From contig JAQOTA010000067.1 of the NCBI GenBank assembly GCA_029532415.1, positions 518,803-582,802 on the forward strand: a stretch of 64,000 bases of DNA. Reading direction: 5' to 3'. The notes below the pieces were generated by a model. The model did no database searches and was not told the DNA's origin. It worked only from the letters and a program-made list of their open reading frames with translations. Within the stretch, counting starts at the first letter, position 1. Every line of letters starts with the position of its first letter. Shown piece after piece: positions 47,380-58,300 of the stretch. A program made the position numbers and the translations under genes. The stretch comes from Marasmius tenuissimus (Eukaryota > Basidiomycota > Agaricomycetes > Agaricales > Marasmiaceae).

Positions 47380-50300
47380 TCAAACCCCGACGGAGTTTGT
47401 TTCTTGTCTACCCTTACGGGGTAATTGTTTCCAATCGGCTACACCCTGGAGTTCCAAATAACGATCCAGGGCAGCCAAGTCCTTACATGTTTGGTAAGAC
47501 TCAATTGTTGTGTCACCCAGGTTCCACTTGATGTGGAACATGATTTTGCGGCCATCCCAATGATGACCGATTATTTCATCAACTAACCACTCCGAAGTAC
47601 TTGGGTCTCCAAAGTCGTATGGATCCGCCATGGCCCGGTTTGGGAATAGCGAATCGTCATTTGGCAAATACTTTCGGAGTAACGACACGTGAAAGTTGTT
47701 GTGAACTCCTCTTTTTGCGAGTTCAGTAGGTAGTCCGATCCGGTAGTTTGACGATTCCGGTTTGGTATCGATAATTGGGTAGGGACCTACAAACTTGGGT
47801 AGCAGTTTGGTAGCTCGTCCTTTCGGTAGTTTGAGGTTCTTGGTTGAAATAAAGACAAGGTCATTGAGCTTGAGTTCCGGGTCAGCTCGACGATGTTTGT
47901 TGGATTGATGGGTTTGTATGACTCTTGACTCAATGATGTGATCATGAGCGTCAAGTAAATGTGCCACTGCTCTATCAACAAAGTCTTTGACTCCAGGTTG
48001 AGCTGTAGCTGTTATTGGGACCTGTGCAAGCATTGAAGGCATATAGCCACCGTCAAGTTCAAACGGTGCAAAGCCAGTTGACTCGTTTATGCTTGAATTC
48101 AGCGCAAATTCAACCATTGGTAATTTATCCACCCAATCCTTCTGGTCCGGGCGAACAAACGACCTTAATATCTGTCCGATTGAGCGGTTGACACGTTCAG
48201 TTACGCCGTCAGTTTGGGGATGATACGAGGTAGACATGAGAAGTTTAGTTCCCAGCAATTGGTGAACTTCTCGCCACCATCGTGAAGTAAACTTTGGATC
48301 CCGGTCCGAAACTATTGACCTGGGGAGTCCGTGAAGGCGAACAATTTCTCGCACAAATAACGAAGACAATTGACCCGCCGTGATATTAACATCCACAGGA
48401 ATCAAGTGAACCCGTGAGGTCATTCGACAGATGACTACCCAGAGGTAGTCGTGACCTTGAGACTCTGGGAACGGACCTATAAAGTCCATACCAATAGAAT
48501 CCCATGGTTTGGTTGGAATTGGTAGACTGTGAAGCTTTCCTGCAGGCTTCAAGTTCGAGGTTTTGGACTCCAGACACTTTTTACAAGTTCTACAGAACTT
48601 ATCAACCTCGCTATTGATACCAGGCCACCAGTACCAGCGACGGATGTAATCTGAGGTACGCTGTTCGCCAAAATGGCCAACTATTGCATGTGCTTGCTCG
48701 ATTATTAGTCCCCGCAAACTTTGGCCAGAGGCAGTTGATGTACCTTTCGGTACACAAAGTACAAGCTCATTTCCTCGATTTCTCGAAGTAATGAGCCCGT
48801 TTTCAACACTGAAAGCCTTGTGGTCATCGGGTTTGGCTAGAACCTTCTTGAATAGTGCATCATGCTCGTAGCATTGTTTGATATCCGACTCGAAGGTCGC
48901 ATTGTCATTGAGATTATTTGGAAGGGCTGGGTCACGTACCCGTGATTCTAGTACAGTTAGATCTTCTTCAAGATCATTGTTGACAATAGGAACTTCAGGT
49001 ACGTCTGTCTCTGCATTTTCTTGGAGTTCCTCGACTTCAATATCCCTTGGAAGCTTTGCTTCCTTGAGTTTACGTCTCTCTTTGAGGCGATTGGATCGTC
49101 GTAGAGCCATTAAATGGTCTCCAACAATCTCATTGATTCGGTCATTAGGGAGATCGTCCATATTTTTATCAAGCCGTAAGTCTGCATTCACAAACTCGTG
49201 ACTTTCATGCTGATCTTCACCAGTATCTGATTCGTAGTATCGGGAAAGCGCATCAGCGACTTTGTTTTGGATCCCTTTCACGTATCGGATGTCAAAATCA
49301 AACCGTGATAGATATTCCATCCATCGGGTCTGCCTACTTGACAACTTTCGTTGTGTTAGAAAGAACTCGAGAGCCTTGTGGTCAGTAACTACATGGATCC
49401 GATATCCAAGTAATTTATCTTCCCACTTTAAGAGGGCTTCAAGTATTGCAAGTGTTTCGAGTTCAAATACTCGATAGTTATGCTGGGCCGCCGTGAACTT
49501 TTTCGACATGAATCCAGCAGGACGGCACGTTTGCCAGGTCGGTCCTTGGCCATACATAGCGCCAACGCCCGATACCGATGCATCACAAATAATCCATATA
49601 GGTTCGTTGGATTTTGGATCTATTGGTTTGAGTATAGGGGCCTTGGTGGCCAAATGTTTGATGTGTTCAAACGATGACTGATGTAGGGGTAACCAACAGA
49701 AAGGTACATCGTTCTTGGTCATTTGAGATAGTACACCCATATAATGGGCCACATCAGGCATGTACGGTGCTAAGTATTGGACTAATCCAAGGAACTTTTG
49801 CACATCATTGTAGTTACGAGGTGAGCGCCACTCACGGACGCGACTCATTTTGTCTTTATCAGCGTGAATTCCTCGATCATCAATGACATGACCGAGGGTA
49901 TCCAATACCTTTGAGTATAGTTCACACTTTTCGGCTTTGAGGTAGAGGTGTTGCTCTCGGAGTCGTTTGAAAACTTCTCGGAGGGCTCTCTCGTGTTCCT
50001 CAATTGTGTTTGCAAAGATGAATATGTCATCTAAATATACATGAACACACCGTCCGATCAAGTCTCGAAATATGTGTGTCATTAACCTCTGAAAGGTTGC
50101 GGGGGCATTACAGTCCCCTTGCATCATGATATTGCTAACGTAGGTACCAAACGTAGTAGAAAATGCAGTTTTCCATACGTCAGTGACCTCGTTTCGTATC
50201 TGTTCGTAGGCATCCGACATGTCGATCTTTGACCGATATTTGTGTTTCGCTACGTCTTGCCGGATGTTATCCTGATCAGGAAATGGCGTAACGTCTTTGA

Positions 50301-50949
50301 CAGTGTTGGCATTTCGTTGGCGATAGTCAACTATCGTCCTTAGTTTGCCATTTTTCTTGGGTATGCATAACATTGGAGCTGCTTGCTCAACGGTGGACTC
50401 GACCCACCAGCCTGCACGAGTATAACGTCCAAGTTTCTCGCCGAATTCAGGCTTTAGGTAGTCGGGACACCTGGGCATGTAGTAGTGATATTTCTTGGTT
50501 TCATCTATCAACTGGATTCGATGATTGATGGCTCTGAATGGTGGGAGTTCGTCTGGGACTCCACCGAGTATATCGGCATTCCGGTGTAACCATCGGGCGC
50601 GTAGTTTTGGGATGTTGTCCTCAGTAAAAGGACCATCCACTGATAGATCTTCGAACTCAGCCTCTGCATTAGCAAGGTTTGCAGCTCGAAGTTCATTTTC
50701 CCATTCGGGTTCATGGTCCTCGTTAACAAAACCTTCAAAATGTTCAAGTATTGAACGGTTTTGGGAGTGCCTTTTTGAGCGGGAGAACTCTTGGACGATT
50801 TCCACAATTCGGTCCATTTGTTCTGGTTTGATTTCTTCAATTTTTGGTGCATCCGACGGTTTCTCGGGATCAATCTCCTCAAGAATCACCGGAAAGTTGA
50901 ATGGTAAGCTTCTATTTGCTTGTAGTAATGTGAGTCTAATGTCTTCCAC
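47380..50949 (-). CDS. pol: Ty3/gypsy pol: RT, RNase H, integrase, chromodomain
   Basis: There are 1189 codons in the same frame as gag-protease, separated from it by one TGA. The frame is open back to that TGA, and the 50949 start is only a GTG. Reverse transcriptase carries YLDD at residues 305-308 (CVHVYLDDIFIFA). RNase H follows (WIICDASVSGVGAMYG and later VTDHKALEFFL). Integrase has an HHCC zinc motif (HAIVGHF..CRTCKKC) and the triad D822, D882, E918 with 35 residues between the last two. A chromodomain closes the protein at about residues 1113-1165 (WLVDEIIGHHWDGRKIMFHI), which in this group guides insertion to heterochromatin. All catalytic residues are present, so the enzyme set looks active. 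Confidence 0.95.
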   Translation of the reverse strand: MEDIRLTLLQANRSLPFNFPVILEEIDPEKPSDAPKIEEIKPEQMDRIVEIVQEFSRSKRHSQNRSILEHFEGFVNEDHEPEWENELRAANLANAEAEFEDLSVDGPFTEDNIPKLRARWLHRNADILGGVPDELPPFRAINHRIQLIDETKKYHYYMPRCPDYLKPEFGEKLGRYTRAGWWVESTVEQAAPMLCIPKKNGKLRTIVDYRQRNANTVKDVTPFPDQDNIRQDVAKHKYRSKIDMSDAYEQIRNEVTDVWKTAFSTTFGTYVSNIMMQGDCNAPATFQRLMTHIFRDLIGRCVHVYLDDIFIFANTIEEHERALREVFKRLREQHLYLKAEKCELYSKVLDTLGHVIDDRGIHADKDKMSRVREWRSPRNYNDVQKFLGLVQYLAPYMPDVAHYMGVLSQMTKNDVPFCWLPLHQSSFEHIKHLATKAPILKPIDPKSNEPIWIICDASVSGVGAMYGQGPTWQTCRPAGFMSKKFTAAQHNYRVFELETLAILEALLKWEDKLLGYRIHVVTDHKALEFFLTQRKLSSRQTRWMEYLSRFDFDIRYVKGIQNKVADALSRYYESDTGEDQHESHEFVNADLRLDKNMDDLPNDRINEIVGDHLMALRRSNRLKERRKLKEAKLPRDIEVEELQENAETDVPEVPIVNNDLEEDLTVLESRVRDPALPNNLNDNATFESDIKQCYEHDALFKKVLAKPDDHKAFSVENGLITSRNRGNELVLCVPKGTSTASGQSLRGLIIEQAHAIVGHFGEQRTSDYIRRWYWWPGINSEVDKFCRTCKKCLESKTSNLKPAGKLHSLPIPTKPWDSIGMDFIGPFPESQGHDYLWVVICRMTSRVHLIPVDVNITAGQLSSLFVREIVRLHGLPRSIVSDRDPKFTSRWWREVHQLLGTKLLMSTSYHPQTDGVTERVNRSIGQILRSFVRPDQKDWVDKLPMVEFALNSSINESTGFAPFELDGGYMPSMLAQVPITATAQPGVKDFVDRAVAHLLDAHDHIIESRVIQTHQSNKHRRADPELKLNDLVFISTKNLKLPKGRATKLLPKFVGPYPIIDTKPESSNYRIGLPTELAKRGVHNNFHVSLLRKYLPNDDSLFPNRAMADPYDFGDPSTSEWLVDEIIGHHWDGRKIMFHIKWNLGDTTIESYQTCKDLAALDRYLELQGVADWKQLPRKGRQETNSVGV

Positions 50950-51021
50950 GTCGATGTCATCGTCGACTCGAACTCCACGTCTTTCGGAACGTGGGGCCTC
51001 ATTCTGTGAGTTTTTCCCGAG

Positions 51022-51024
51022 TCA
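51022..51024 (-). promoter_or_regulatory. In-frame TGA between protease and RT
   Basis: The context on the minus strand is AAT-TGA-CTC. It is the only stop in a frame of about 2400 codons (54582 to 47380). No ATG occurs in the pol frame for about 43 codons after the GTG at 50949, so independent initiation is unlikely. Programmed readthrough is the natural reading, as in gammaretroviral gag-pol. A recent nonsense mutation is the alternative. Confidence 0.65.
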
Positions 51025-54000
51025 ATTTGGATTATCCTTCCGTTGAAACTCGTTCGATCTCAATTCACGGCGCATGGCTGACCGTCTTTTGAGTTCGGCT
51101 GAGTCCTCCCCCACAGAAAGAGTAGGTGCGGGTTTACCCCGTATTAATATCTGATCATGCTCGAAATCGAGCTGAATCCCATGCTTTCGCATGTAGTACG
51201 TGCCTATGATGGCATCATAGCGGTCAATATTGACAATATCGAAATACGTGTCGTTCTGTACCGTAGAATACTCGGTATTGACGACTGTGCCGTAGTTGAA
51301 TTTGGCTCGGCTGCCAATGGTACCAAGTTGCAGAGAGTGTTGCTCTGCTAACTGGTGCACCTTAATATCAGCCACCCGAGCGAAGCCCGGGCTCAAACAC
51401 TCAAGTGTACATCCCGAGTCAAATAGTGTTAATGCCGTCTGACCTGCGATCTTCACTAGAGCAACCAGTGGTCGTCTTTCCGTGGCACTTCCACGACTCG
51501 GTCGAGTAAGTGTACGTGTAGAACGTCTCAGACGCATATCTACTTTCATAACTGACGAATTTCCGTTGTTTTCAATAGAATACAATTGATCATCAACTTT
51601 GTAGTCATTGTTGTTGAGGTCGAGAGTTGGGAAACATTCCTCTTCAACATTGTCCTCGATCATTACAGGCGGACCACTACCCAAGAGTGGATTATAGAAA
51701 TCATCGAGTGTTGTGTGCTCGGTCGTTACTTCGGGTATGCTTCCGAGCCAGTCCTCAGACTCGGACTCATCCCCATTGATGTACCCGCCATAGTCCTCAT
51801 ATTCCTCAAGGGTATATTCCCCTTCAGAACTTGAACCTTGTGGGTTATCTGCTGCTTCAGGACTCTCTGAGTCGTTATTTGGAACTGGAACTCCATGTTC
51901 CTGATCAGATTCACCATGATCTTCGCCTATAGCAAATAACCGGGGCTGTCCGTATCTTGAACATGTGGGATCATTAGCATAATGGCCGCTCTGGCCACAA
52001 CCAAAGCACAGCTTCTTTTGTTCGGCTTCAGTCCGAGATACTTTGGGTTTATCACCCTTGGGAGATGCGTTATTTGACTTGAATTGTCCAAATTTGAATC
52101 CTGAGCCAGGCTTACGAGTGGTAGTGCGTTCACGGTCTTTACTCCGTGACCTACTGCGCCTTGCAGGTTTGAATCTCTTACCCCCGATCATTCTCGCTGG
52201 ATCGGGTCGACCCTGAGGTCGAGAGCGGTTATTGGCATCGGGACCATGTGTTTGGTACCGATTTGAATGATTGTTAGTATTTCCAGATGATTCAGGACGA
52301 TTTTTGCGATTCAGGTAATATTTCTTGAGTGCAATGTCATCCTCGTATCTCTGAACTGCACGGATCATAGTTTCAACATCGGAGTAGTCAGGGACTGCTC
52401 CTCGGTCAATCATCTCCTGTACAATGTGTTTCGGAAGACCGTCAACAAATCTTCGTTTGAAAGTGAATTTATCAGGGAAGGTGAGCATTCGGTATGCCCA
52501 CCTAGTGAGTGTATTGTAATACTCACGGATACCAACCTTGGGGTCGTATGTAACCGCGTCAAATTTGTCTGCGGCCTCGTGAATTGTAGAGGATTGTACG
52601 CAGTGATCAAAGAGGCCAATCACAACATCCTCGAATGTCCACTGAGTTCGGAAGCGGTGAGCACCCGCAACCTCATCATTATACCAGATGAGAGCTTTAC
52701 CAGTAAGTAACATCCCGGTGACTTGTACTCGGATATGTTCCATGTCCGGTCCGCTCATCTTGTTGATTATGATCCACCATAGGATATTTAAGAGCCAGGT
52801 ATCGAATACTTCAACATCGGCCTTGCCATCATACGGAGTTGGTTCAGAAATCTTGATGGACTTTAGTCCATCAACACTGGTGATAGCAGATCCAACTTGT
52901 TCTCGAATCTGGGTACGGTATTTGTGGTGGATCCGCTTAGTCCAACGACGGCGGGCAAAGTCTTCGAGTTTTTCAATCTCGTGTCGACGAGCTGCCCGCT
53001 CTATCTTACGACGGCGCTCAGCTTTTGATTTACCCTCGTGTCTCGAGGTTCTGATGCTTTCGTCGTACGAATATAGTGAATCAGTTGAATATTCACTATC
53101 ATAGTTTTCATCCGAGGACTCATCACCCCACGGTGTGCGTCTTCTTTTGCCACCATCATTTTTCTTAGGCGGACGACCTCTATTCGAGTCGCTATCGCTA
53201 CTGTCACCGCCCGGATCCCCGGGGTTACCTCCAACTATTCCCCTTGGGCCCGGTGGAGGTGGTGGCAAACGGGCATCCTGATCATCATTGGTGTAATTCC
53301 AATGATGATTAGTTGAGTGGTCCTGACTGTTACGGGTAAAATTAGTCGGATCTCGGGATCCGGTGGGCGTTGAATTGAAATTTTTCAACGCCTCTCGGTA
53401 GTCTCGATCCCATACTTCTCGTGGCGTAGTTGCCTTATCCACGGGCATGGCATCTTCATCAAAGCCTATCCCTTGATCTTGGATACTCGAGTGTCCGGTT
53501 TCCCTTTGCTCATGATTACGCATACGCTGGGCATTTACCCGGTCTTTCCATGTGAGTGAGTTCTCATTTTTCAGGGTCTCATTCACAGAGTCTGATGGTT
53601 TATTTGTTTGCTTGTTACGATGATAGAGGACTTCGTCCTCGTCCGGGACCTGCATGACCGTAGCGGCAAATGGAGATCTGGGTTTCCGGATTGGTTCAGT
53701 TGGTAGTACTGGCTGTACCACCGTTGGTAATTGAACCCTTGAAGATGATGCCACGGGAGGTGGCGTTGATTGTTGTGTTATGTGGGTGACACCCACATTG
53801 GATAACCGCGACTCAATTGGAGTGATGATTTCCGCATCGATAGCTTCATCAATCTTTTTAATTGTCGTAAGAAAATCCTGTTTCAATATAGGTCCGGTTG
53901 AAACCTTTGTATTCAGAGGTGAGAGCGGAATAACTGACGTGGGGTCAATAGATTCTTCTACTCCCAGTACGTATGATGCTACTGTTTCGAATCGGCGCTC

Positions 54001-54582
54001 ATGCGCCGTCTGAACCTTCGCAAGTTCAATGGAGAATTTGGTACCAATGGTGAGGAAGTCCTCTTTCACGGACGTTCTCAACTCATCGATATATTGACTA
54101 AGTTCAAGGGCCGTTGTTGTACGGCGTGGTTTCTTCGGGATTGATGGGGGCGACCGAGTTGAGTGGTCCGCAATGAAAGTGGAATCATCTTGGCCATGAG
54201 GCCACTTCACGTTGCTGGATAAGGTACCAACACGGGAATGGAGCTCAGGGTTTGATGCCGCGGTGGGTGCGGCATCGTGTTCCTGGCTACCTGCTAACCC
54301 TGATTCAGCCTGATTGCAGGTTTGTGCGAATTGAGGTAGATGGGTAGGTACTGGGGCTACTGGAGGGTAAACAACATTCTCTGGTTGTTTCCCTCGCAAT
54401 TTTTCGGAGAGCGTGGCGATAGGATTTGGGTCCCCCACCTCGCCGATGTCTGGAATGACAGTATCTTCATTCCCAGATTGGTTGTTCCTGGGAGTGGTAC
54501 TTGCCCGAGATGCTGGTTTATTGTCGGGAATTGGAGAGTTACTTCCATTGGTCGTAGACCCACGTCGTTGAGAGCCGGTCAT
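51022..54582 (-). CDS. gag: Ty3/gypsy gag-protease
   Basis: There are 1186 codons from ATG 54582, 58 bases after the 5' LTR. The long N-terminal part is polar and low complexity. A Gag capsid-like core appears around residues 590-760 (KISEPTPYDGKADVEVFDTW, MLLTGKALIWYNDEVAGAHR, REYYNTLTRWAYRML). A zinc knuckle variant follows (CFGCGQSGHYANDPTC, with six residues instead of four before the last Cys). The retropepsin has D1055 in LFDSGCT and the typical IIGTYYMRKHGI flap/partner segment. The frame ends in TGA (51022-51024), and pol continues in the same frame. Confidence 0.93.
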   Translation of the reverse strand: MTGSQRRGSTTNGSNSPIPDNKPASRASTTPRNNQSGNEDTVIPDIGEVGDPNPIATLSEKLRGKQPENVVYPPVAPVPTHLPQFAQTCNQAESGLAGSQEHDAAPTAASNPELHSRVGTLSSNVKWPHGQDDSTFIADHSTRSPPSIPKKPRRTTTALELSQYIDELRTSVKEDFLTIGTKFSIELAKVQTAHERRFETVASYVLGVEESIDPTSVIPLSPLNTKVSTGPILKQDFLTTIKKIDEAIDAEIITPIESRLSNVGVTHITQQSTPPPVASSSRVQLPTVVQPVLPTEPIRKPRSPFAATVMQVPDEDEVLYHRNKQTNKPSDSVNETLKNENSLTWKDRVNAQRMRNHEQRETGHSSIQDQGIGFDEDAMPVDKATTPREVWDRDYREALKNFNSTPTGSRDPTNFTRNSQDHSTNHHWNYTNDDQDARLPPPPPGPRGIVGGNPGDPGGDSSDSDSNRGRPPKKNDGGKRRRTPWGDESSDENYDSEYSTDSLYSYDESIRTSRHEGKSKAERRRKIERAARRHEIEKLEDFARRRWTKRIHHKYRTQIREQVGSAITSVDGLKSIKISEPTPYDGKADVEVFDTWLLNILWWIIINKMSGPDMEHIRVQVTGMLLTGKALIWYNDEVAGAHRFRTQWTFEDVVIGLFDHCVQSSTIHEAADKFDAVTYDPKVGIREYYNTLTRWAYRMLTFPDKFTFKRRFVDGLPKHIVQEMIDRGAVPDYSDVETMIRAVQRYEDDIALKKYYLNRKNRPESSGNTNNHSNRYQTHGPDANNRSRPQGRPDPARMIGGKRFKPARRSRSRSKDRERTTTRKPGSGFKFGQFKSNNASPKGDKPKVSRTEAEQKKLCFGCGQSGHYANDPTCSRYGQPRLFAIGEDHGESDQEHGVPVPNNDSESPEAADNPQGSSSEGEYTLEEYEDYGGYINGDESESEDWLGSIPEVTTEHTTLDDFYNPLLGSGPPVMIEDNVEEECFPTLDLNNNDYKVDDQLYSIENNGNSSVMKVDMRLRRSTRTLTRPSRGSATERRPLVALVKIAGQTALTLFDSGCTLECLSPGFARVADIKVHQLAEQHSLQLGTIGSRAKFNYGTVVNTEYSTVQNDTYFDIVNIDRYDAIIGTYYMRKHGIQLDFEHDQILIRGKPAPTLSVGEDSAELKRRSAMRRELRSNEFQRKDNPN

Positions 54583-54640
54583 TGTAGGGAGAGTAAAACT
54601 AATGGTAGTAATACCCTGGTATACTAGATGTTCAAAAAAG
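54583..54640 (-). other. Gypsy leader; no standard tRNA primer site seen
   Basis: On the minus strand the 5' LTR ends ...CCATTACA and the leader continues CTTTTTTGAACATC. A tRNA-complementary primer site would normally start TGG at or near this border, and there is no TGG on that strand in these 58 bases. The primer mechanism is therefore unresolved. Confidence 0.55.
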
Positions 54641-54837
54641 TGTAATGGTGATACGGGCTTGTTACTGCCCAGGCCTCAATCACGCGCGTGAACACGACAA
54701 GGTATTTATAACCAAGGTATGTTACTGTACGAGTGAAAGAAGAGGCTGGCGTCGAACTACTTCGACGCCAGTTTAAATACCAGTCAATACAAATATTAGT
54801 AAATAAGTTCAGGCCGGCTTCGGCATGGTGATAACTA
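54641..54837 (-). repeat. Ty3/gypsy 5' LTR, interrupted by the copia insertion
   Basis: The 197 bases match the 3' LTR without visible difference up to 'ggtgataacta', then switch to the copia LTR. The missing 14 bases (catggggcgttaca) should be found after the copia element, outside the window. Confidence 0.9.
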
Positions 54838-55355
54838 TGATGAGCCAGCATAGTTAAAGTGCACAGTGGGTATAACGAAGTAAACCTCACATGGGTAATA
54901 CACAGAGTGTTCTTGTAGTCTTGAGATGCTTGAGAAGAGGTAATAATCGAGTAGATTGTCCTAAGGCTTAAGGCCTTTCGTTCAGTCTTTTATACATAAG
55001 TTTCTGGTACATGTAATGAGTATTACACTAACTGAAACTACTACTAGAAGTAGGTATTCGGCCCTAAAGGCGTAAAAGACATTAGTACTGTGTAAGTACT
55101 TCTACCATGAATGGTAGTATGCTTGGTGAGCATAGTCGTGTTTGCCTCATGTATTGAAGGCTCTACTTATGCTATTGGATAGCGACTGTCTATAGTGTCA
55201 TATATGATGAAACTAGATGTACGTAGTAAGATACGTAGACAGGGACGTAGTACTTGCATGAGGACGCAAGTGTTCTAGAGGCGTAGCTCTATAAATAGTG
55301 TGACGCGTAAACAACACGTCAACAGTGTATCACATGATTTCCATCATGTTCAACA
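54838..55355 (-). repeat. Ty1/copia 3' LTR
   Basis: This is 518 bp and starts TGTTGAACATG next to the polypurine tract on the minus strand, ending ATCA at 54838. A 'ctataaatagtgtg' TATA-like sequence is seen on the other strand. On the minus strand the best promoter candidate is the 'tgtataaaagactg' box at 54986-54999 (+ strand cagtcttttataca). Confidence 0.92.
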
Positions 55356-55366
55356 CTCCCCCTCAC
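55356..55366 (-). other. Polypurine tract of the copia element
   Basis: The minus strand reads GTGAGGGGGAG immediately before the 3' LTR start TGTTGAA, the typical copia plus-strand primer. Confidence 0.9.
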
Positions 55367-55390
55367 TAAGTTCATCATGCGATTATGGAA

Positions 55391-58300
55391 CTAGTGAAAT
55401 GTTAATCCTAAAGATTGCCTGAACAATTCGAACTTTGTTCTGCCAAGATTCTTCGTAAGAAGATCAGCAGGTTGTTTAGCAGTTTCAACAAAATAGATTT
55501 GAGTCTTTCCGTGTTCAACTGCTTCCCTGATGAAATGATATCGATTGTCGATGTGTTTTGTTCTTTTATCAGTAGCTTCATTGCTGCTGAGAAAGATAGT
55601 GCCTTGGTTGTCGCTAACACATGGAACAGATCGAATAGGGAAGTTCAATTCGTTCAATAACGACTTCATCCAGCAAGCCTGACGTGTGCAGTCAGATAGA
55701 GCCATATACTCTGCTTCCGTGGATGATAATGCAACCGTTTTCTGTTTCTGAGAGACCCAGCAAACTGGTGCATTGGCAAGCTTTACGATATATCCAGTCT
55801 GTGATCGACGATCATCTTTATCAGTTGCCCAATCAGAGTCAGCAAAGGCAAGTAGTCCTTGGTTGGATCTACCATCGTAAATGAGTTCATACTTTGCAGT
55901 GTGAACAAGGTATTTCACGATGTAAAGTGCCTTCTGGAGGTGTTCCTGATTAGGATTAGCTCCATACTGTGACATTTTGATTACAGCAAAGGATATGTCT
56001 GGTCTCGTTCCGAGAGCCAAGTAAAGTAATGATCCGATAACTGATTGGAATCTATGCCTAATCTCGGGATTAACCTCCCCCTGGTTTTGGGTTGGGTTAT
56101 AGCCTTCTGGCAAAGGCATATATGCTGTCTTGGCGTTCAGAACTCCGAATTTACGAATTATCTTTTCAAGATAGTCTCGCTGATCAAGGATCAGTCTGCG
56201 ATTCTTCCGATCTCGAGTAATCCGCATTCGCAGAAATTCTGTTGGCTCGCCTAGATCTCGGCATTCCCAGATTTTCATGAATTCGCTTTTTAGTCTGTTG
56301 ACAAGGTTGCGATCAGGACCCATGAATAAAGCATTGTCGACATAGACGACGGCAATGACCATATTGCCATTCTTGTTGAAGACATATACGCCAGCATCGG
56401 ATAAGCATCGTTTGAATCCCAGACGTTTCATGGATTCAGTACATTGACGCCACCAGGCACGAGAAGCCTGTTTTAATCCGTACAATGCTTTGCGTAACCT
56501 CCAAACCTTGCTGGAGTCCGTAACGAAGCCTTCAGGTTGTTCCATGTAAATCTCCTCATCTAAGGCACCATACAGAAATGCTGTTTTGACGTCTAGCGCA
56601 GAGATCTCCCAATCTTCAAGCGCTGCTAGTGCCAATAGAAGTCGTACGGTTTCGAATCGTACTACAGGAGAGAACAACTCGTTATAGTCTATTCCTTGTT
56701 TCTGCGAAAATCCTTTCGCAACAAGCCTTGCCTTTTTACGGCCATCAGACTTGATGTCAAATACCCAGCGGGATTTCACCGCTTTTCGGCCTTTAGGTAG
56801 TGTGACCACATCAAAGACATTTCTATCTTTGAGTGATTGTAATTCCAGTCTGCATGCTGCTTCCCAAGATGGTTTTTCATCTTTAGGACGTTTCTGGACT
56901 TGTTTATATGTCCATTCACGAACGTTATCATAACTACTGGCTTGAAGACCATATAGTTGATAACCGTTATTCAGCAAGTAAACCAAGTAATTTTCTCCCC
57001 CTTGCTGAGCAAGATCGCTCATATTGTCATCTGTATCCATAGGAGCAGCTGGATCAGGAACCCTATTTGGTATTGTTTCAGGTTCATTTGTCGGATTAAT
57101 CTGACTTTGCCAGCGTGCTTGAGAATCGATATCGCGTTCGATCTCAACAGGATGTCGATTTCCGTAAACATTAAACGGACGGTTGGGAGTTATTCTATTT
57201 CTTGGAGGGTTTCTTCTGATAGCTGCTGGTGGAGGAGCTCGTAAGTTCTCCCACTCATCATAGTCAGCTTGACGAAATCCAAATGGATTTCTTGATCCAG
57301 AAGAACCAGCAGACCGTGGATCCGGACCATACTGATTAGGATTGTGATCGGAGCCTTTCGGTGATCCGAATCCATCAGTATTTGGATGATTGCCGTTGTG
57401 CACACCATCGCTTTTATCATCCGGGATAGGATCCAAGGGAGGATCTCCCCCAGGCTGATGATCGTCATCATCTGATCCTGATGGAGGTGGAGGATTGAAG
57501 AAATCATCATCATTGTGATGATCTTCATGGCCATCATATGGGTACGTTGGAAAGGGTATAGACCGGACAGGTTTGTTGGTTTTATCAAACTCTATGGATC
57601 CGGGCACTTCTTTCTGACATTTAGGAAACCAGTTCTCATCGAAAACTGCTTGTGGAGTAATGTATACAGAATTGTTGGTTGTTCGAAAGAATCGATAAGC
57701 TTTTGATCCGCTCTCGTAACCAATGAAAATCATTGCTTCAGAGTGTGGAGCAAGCTTATTTTTATGTTTCGGTATGTATGCATATGCGCCACAACCGAAC
57801 GTCCTGAAGTATGAAACATCAGGCTTCTTATTTTCAAACAATTCAACTGGAGTTCTGTATTTCCTTGAACAAATAGGAGTTCTATTGTAGATATGGACAG
57901 CTGTGAGAACTGCAAATTCCCACCAGTTTTCAGGCGCACAAGCCTGAAAGCGCATAGCTTCAGATTTTTCTCGCAGTGTACGATTAAATCTTTCCGCTCG
58001 TCCATTCTGTTCATGCACATTGGGAGAACCTCTTTGTGGAAATATTCCTAGAGAGTTATACCAATCCCATTGCTCATTTGAAAAGAATTCTCCCCCTCGA
58101 TCGAAATGCACACTTTTGACCTTTTTATTAGTCTGGCGCTCTACAAGAGCTAGCCAATTGCGCAATTTCTGATCTGTATCGCTCTTTTTACGAATTGGAT
58201 ATACCCATCCGTATGATGTTGCATCATCGAATAAGGTTAAAGCATATTCGTTTTGATAGTAAGAGCAAGTTGGATATTCTATCAAATCACCGTGCACGAG

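Larger units (their letters stand above)
44965..54837 (-). mobile_element. Ty3/gypsy chromovirus, nested in hAT
   Basis: The minus-strand order is 5' LTR (54837-54641, 14 bases displaced by the copia insertion), gag-protease, pol with chromodomain, a third ORF, polypurine tract, and 3' LTR (45175-44965). The visible 197 bases of the 5' LTR are identical by eye to the 3' LTR, so insertion was recent. The LTR ends form TGTAA...TTACA. The flanking 'ccacc' (44960-44964) should be repeated beyond the right edge as the 5 bp target duplication. The internal region is longer than usual because of the third ORF. Confidence 0.92.

Noticed and set aside
50508..51046. Overlapping 124- and 173-codon frames near the start of pol
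   Set aside because: They are shadows of the gypsy pol frame in other phases or on the other strand, with no domain content.
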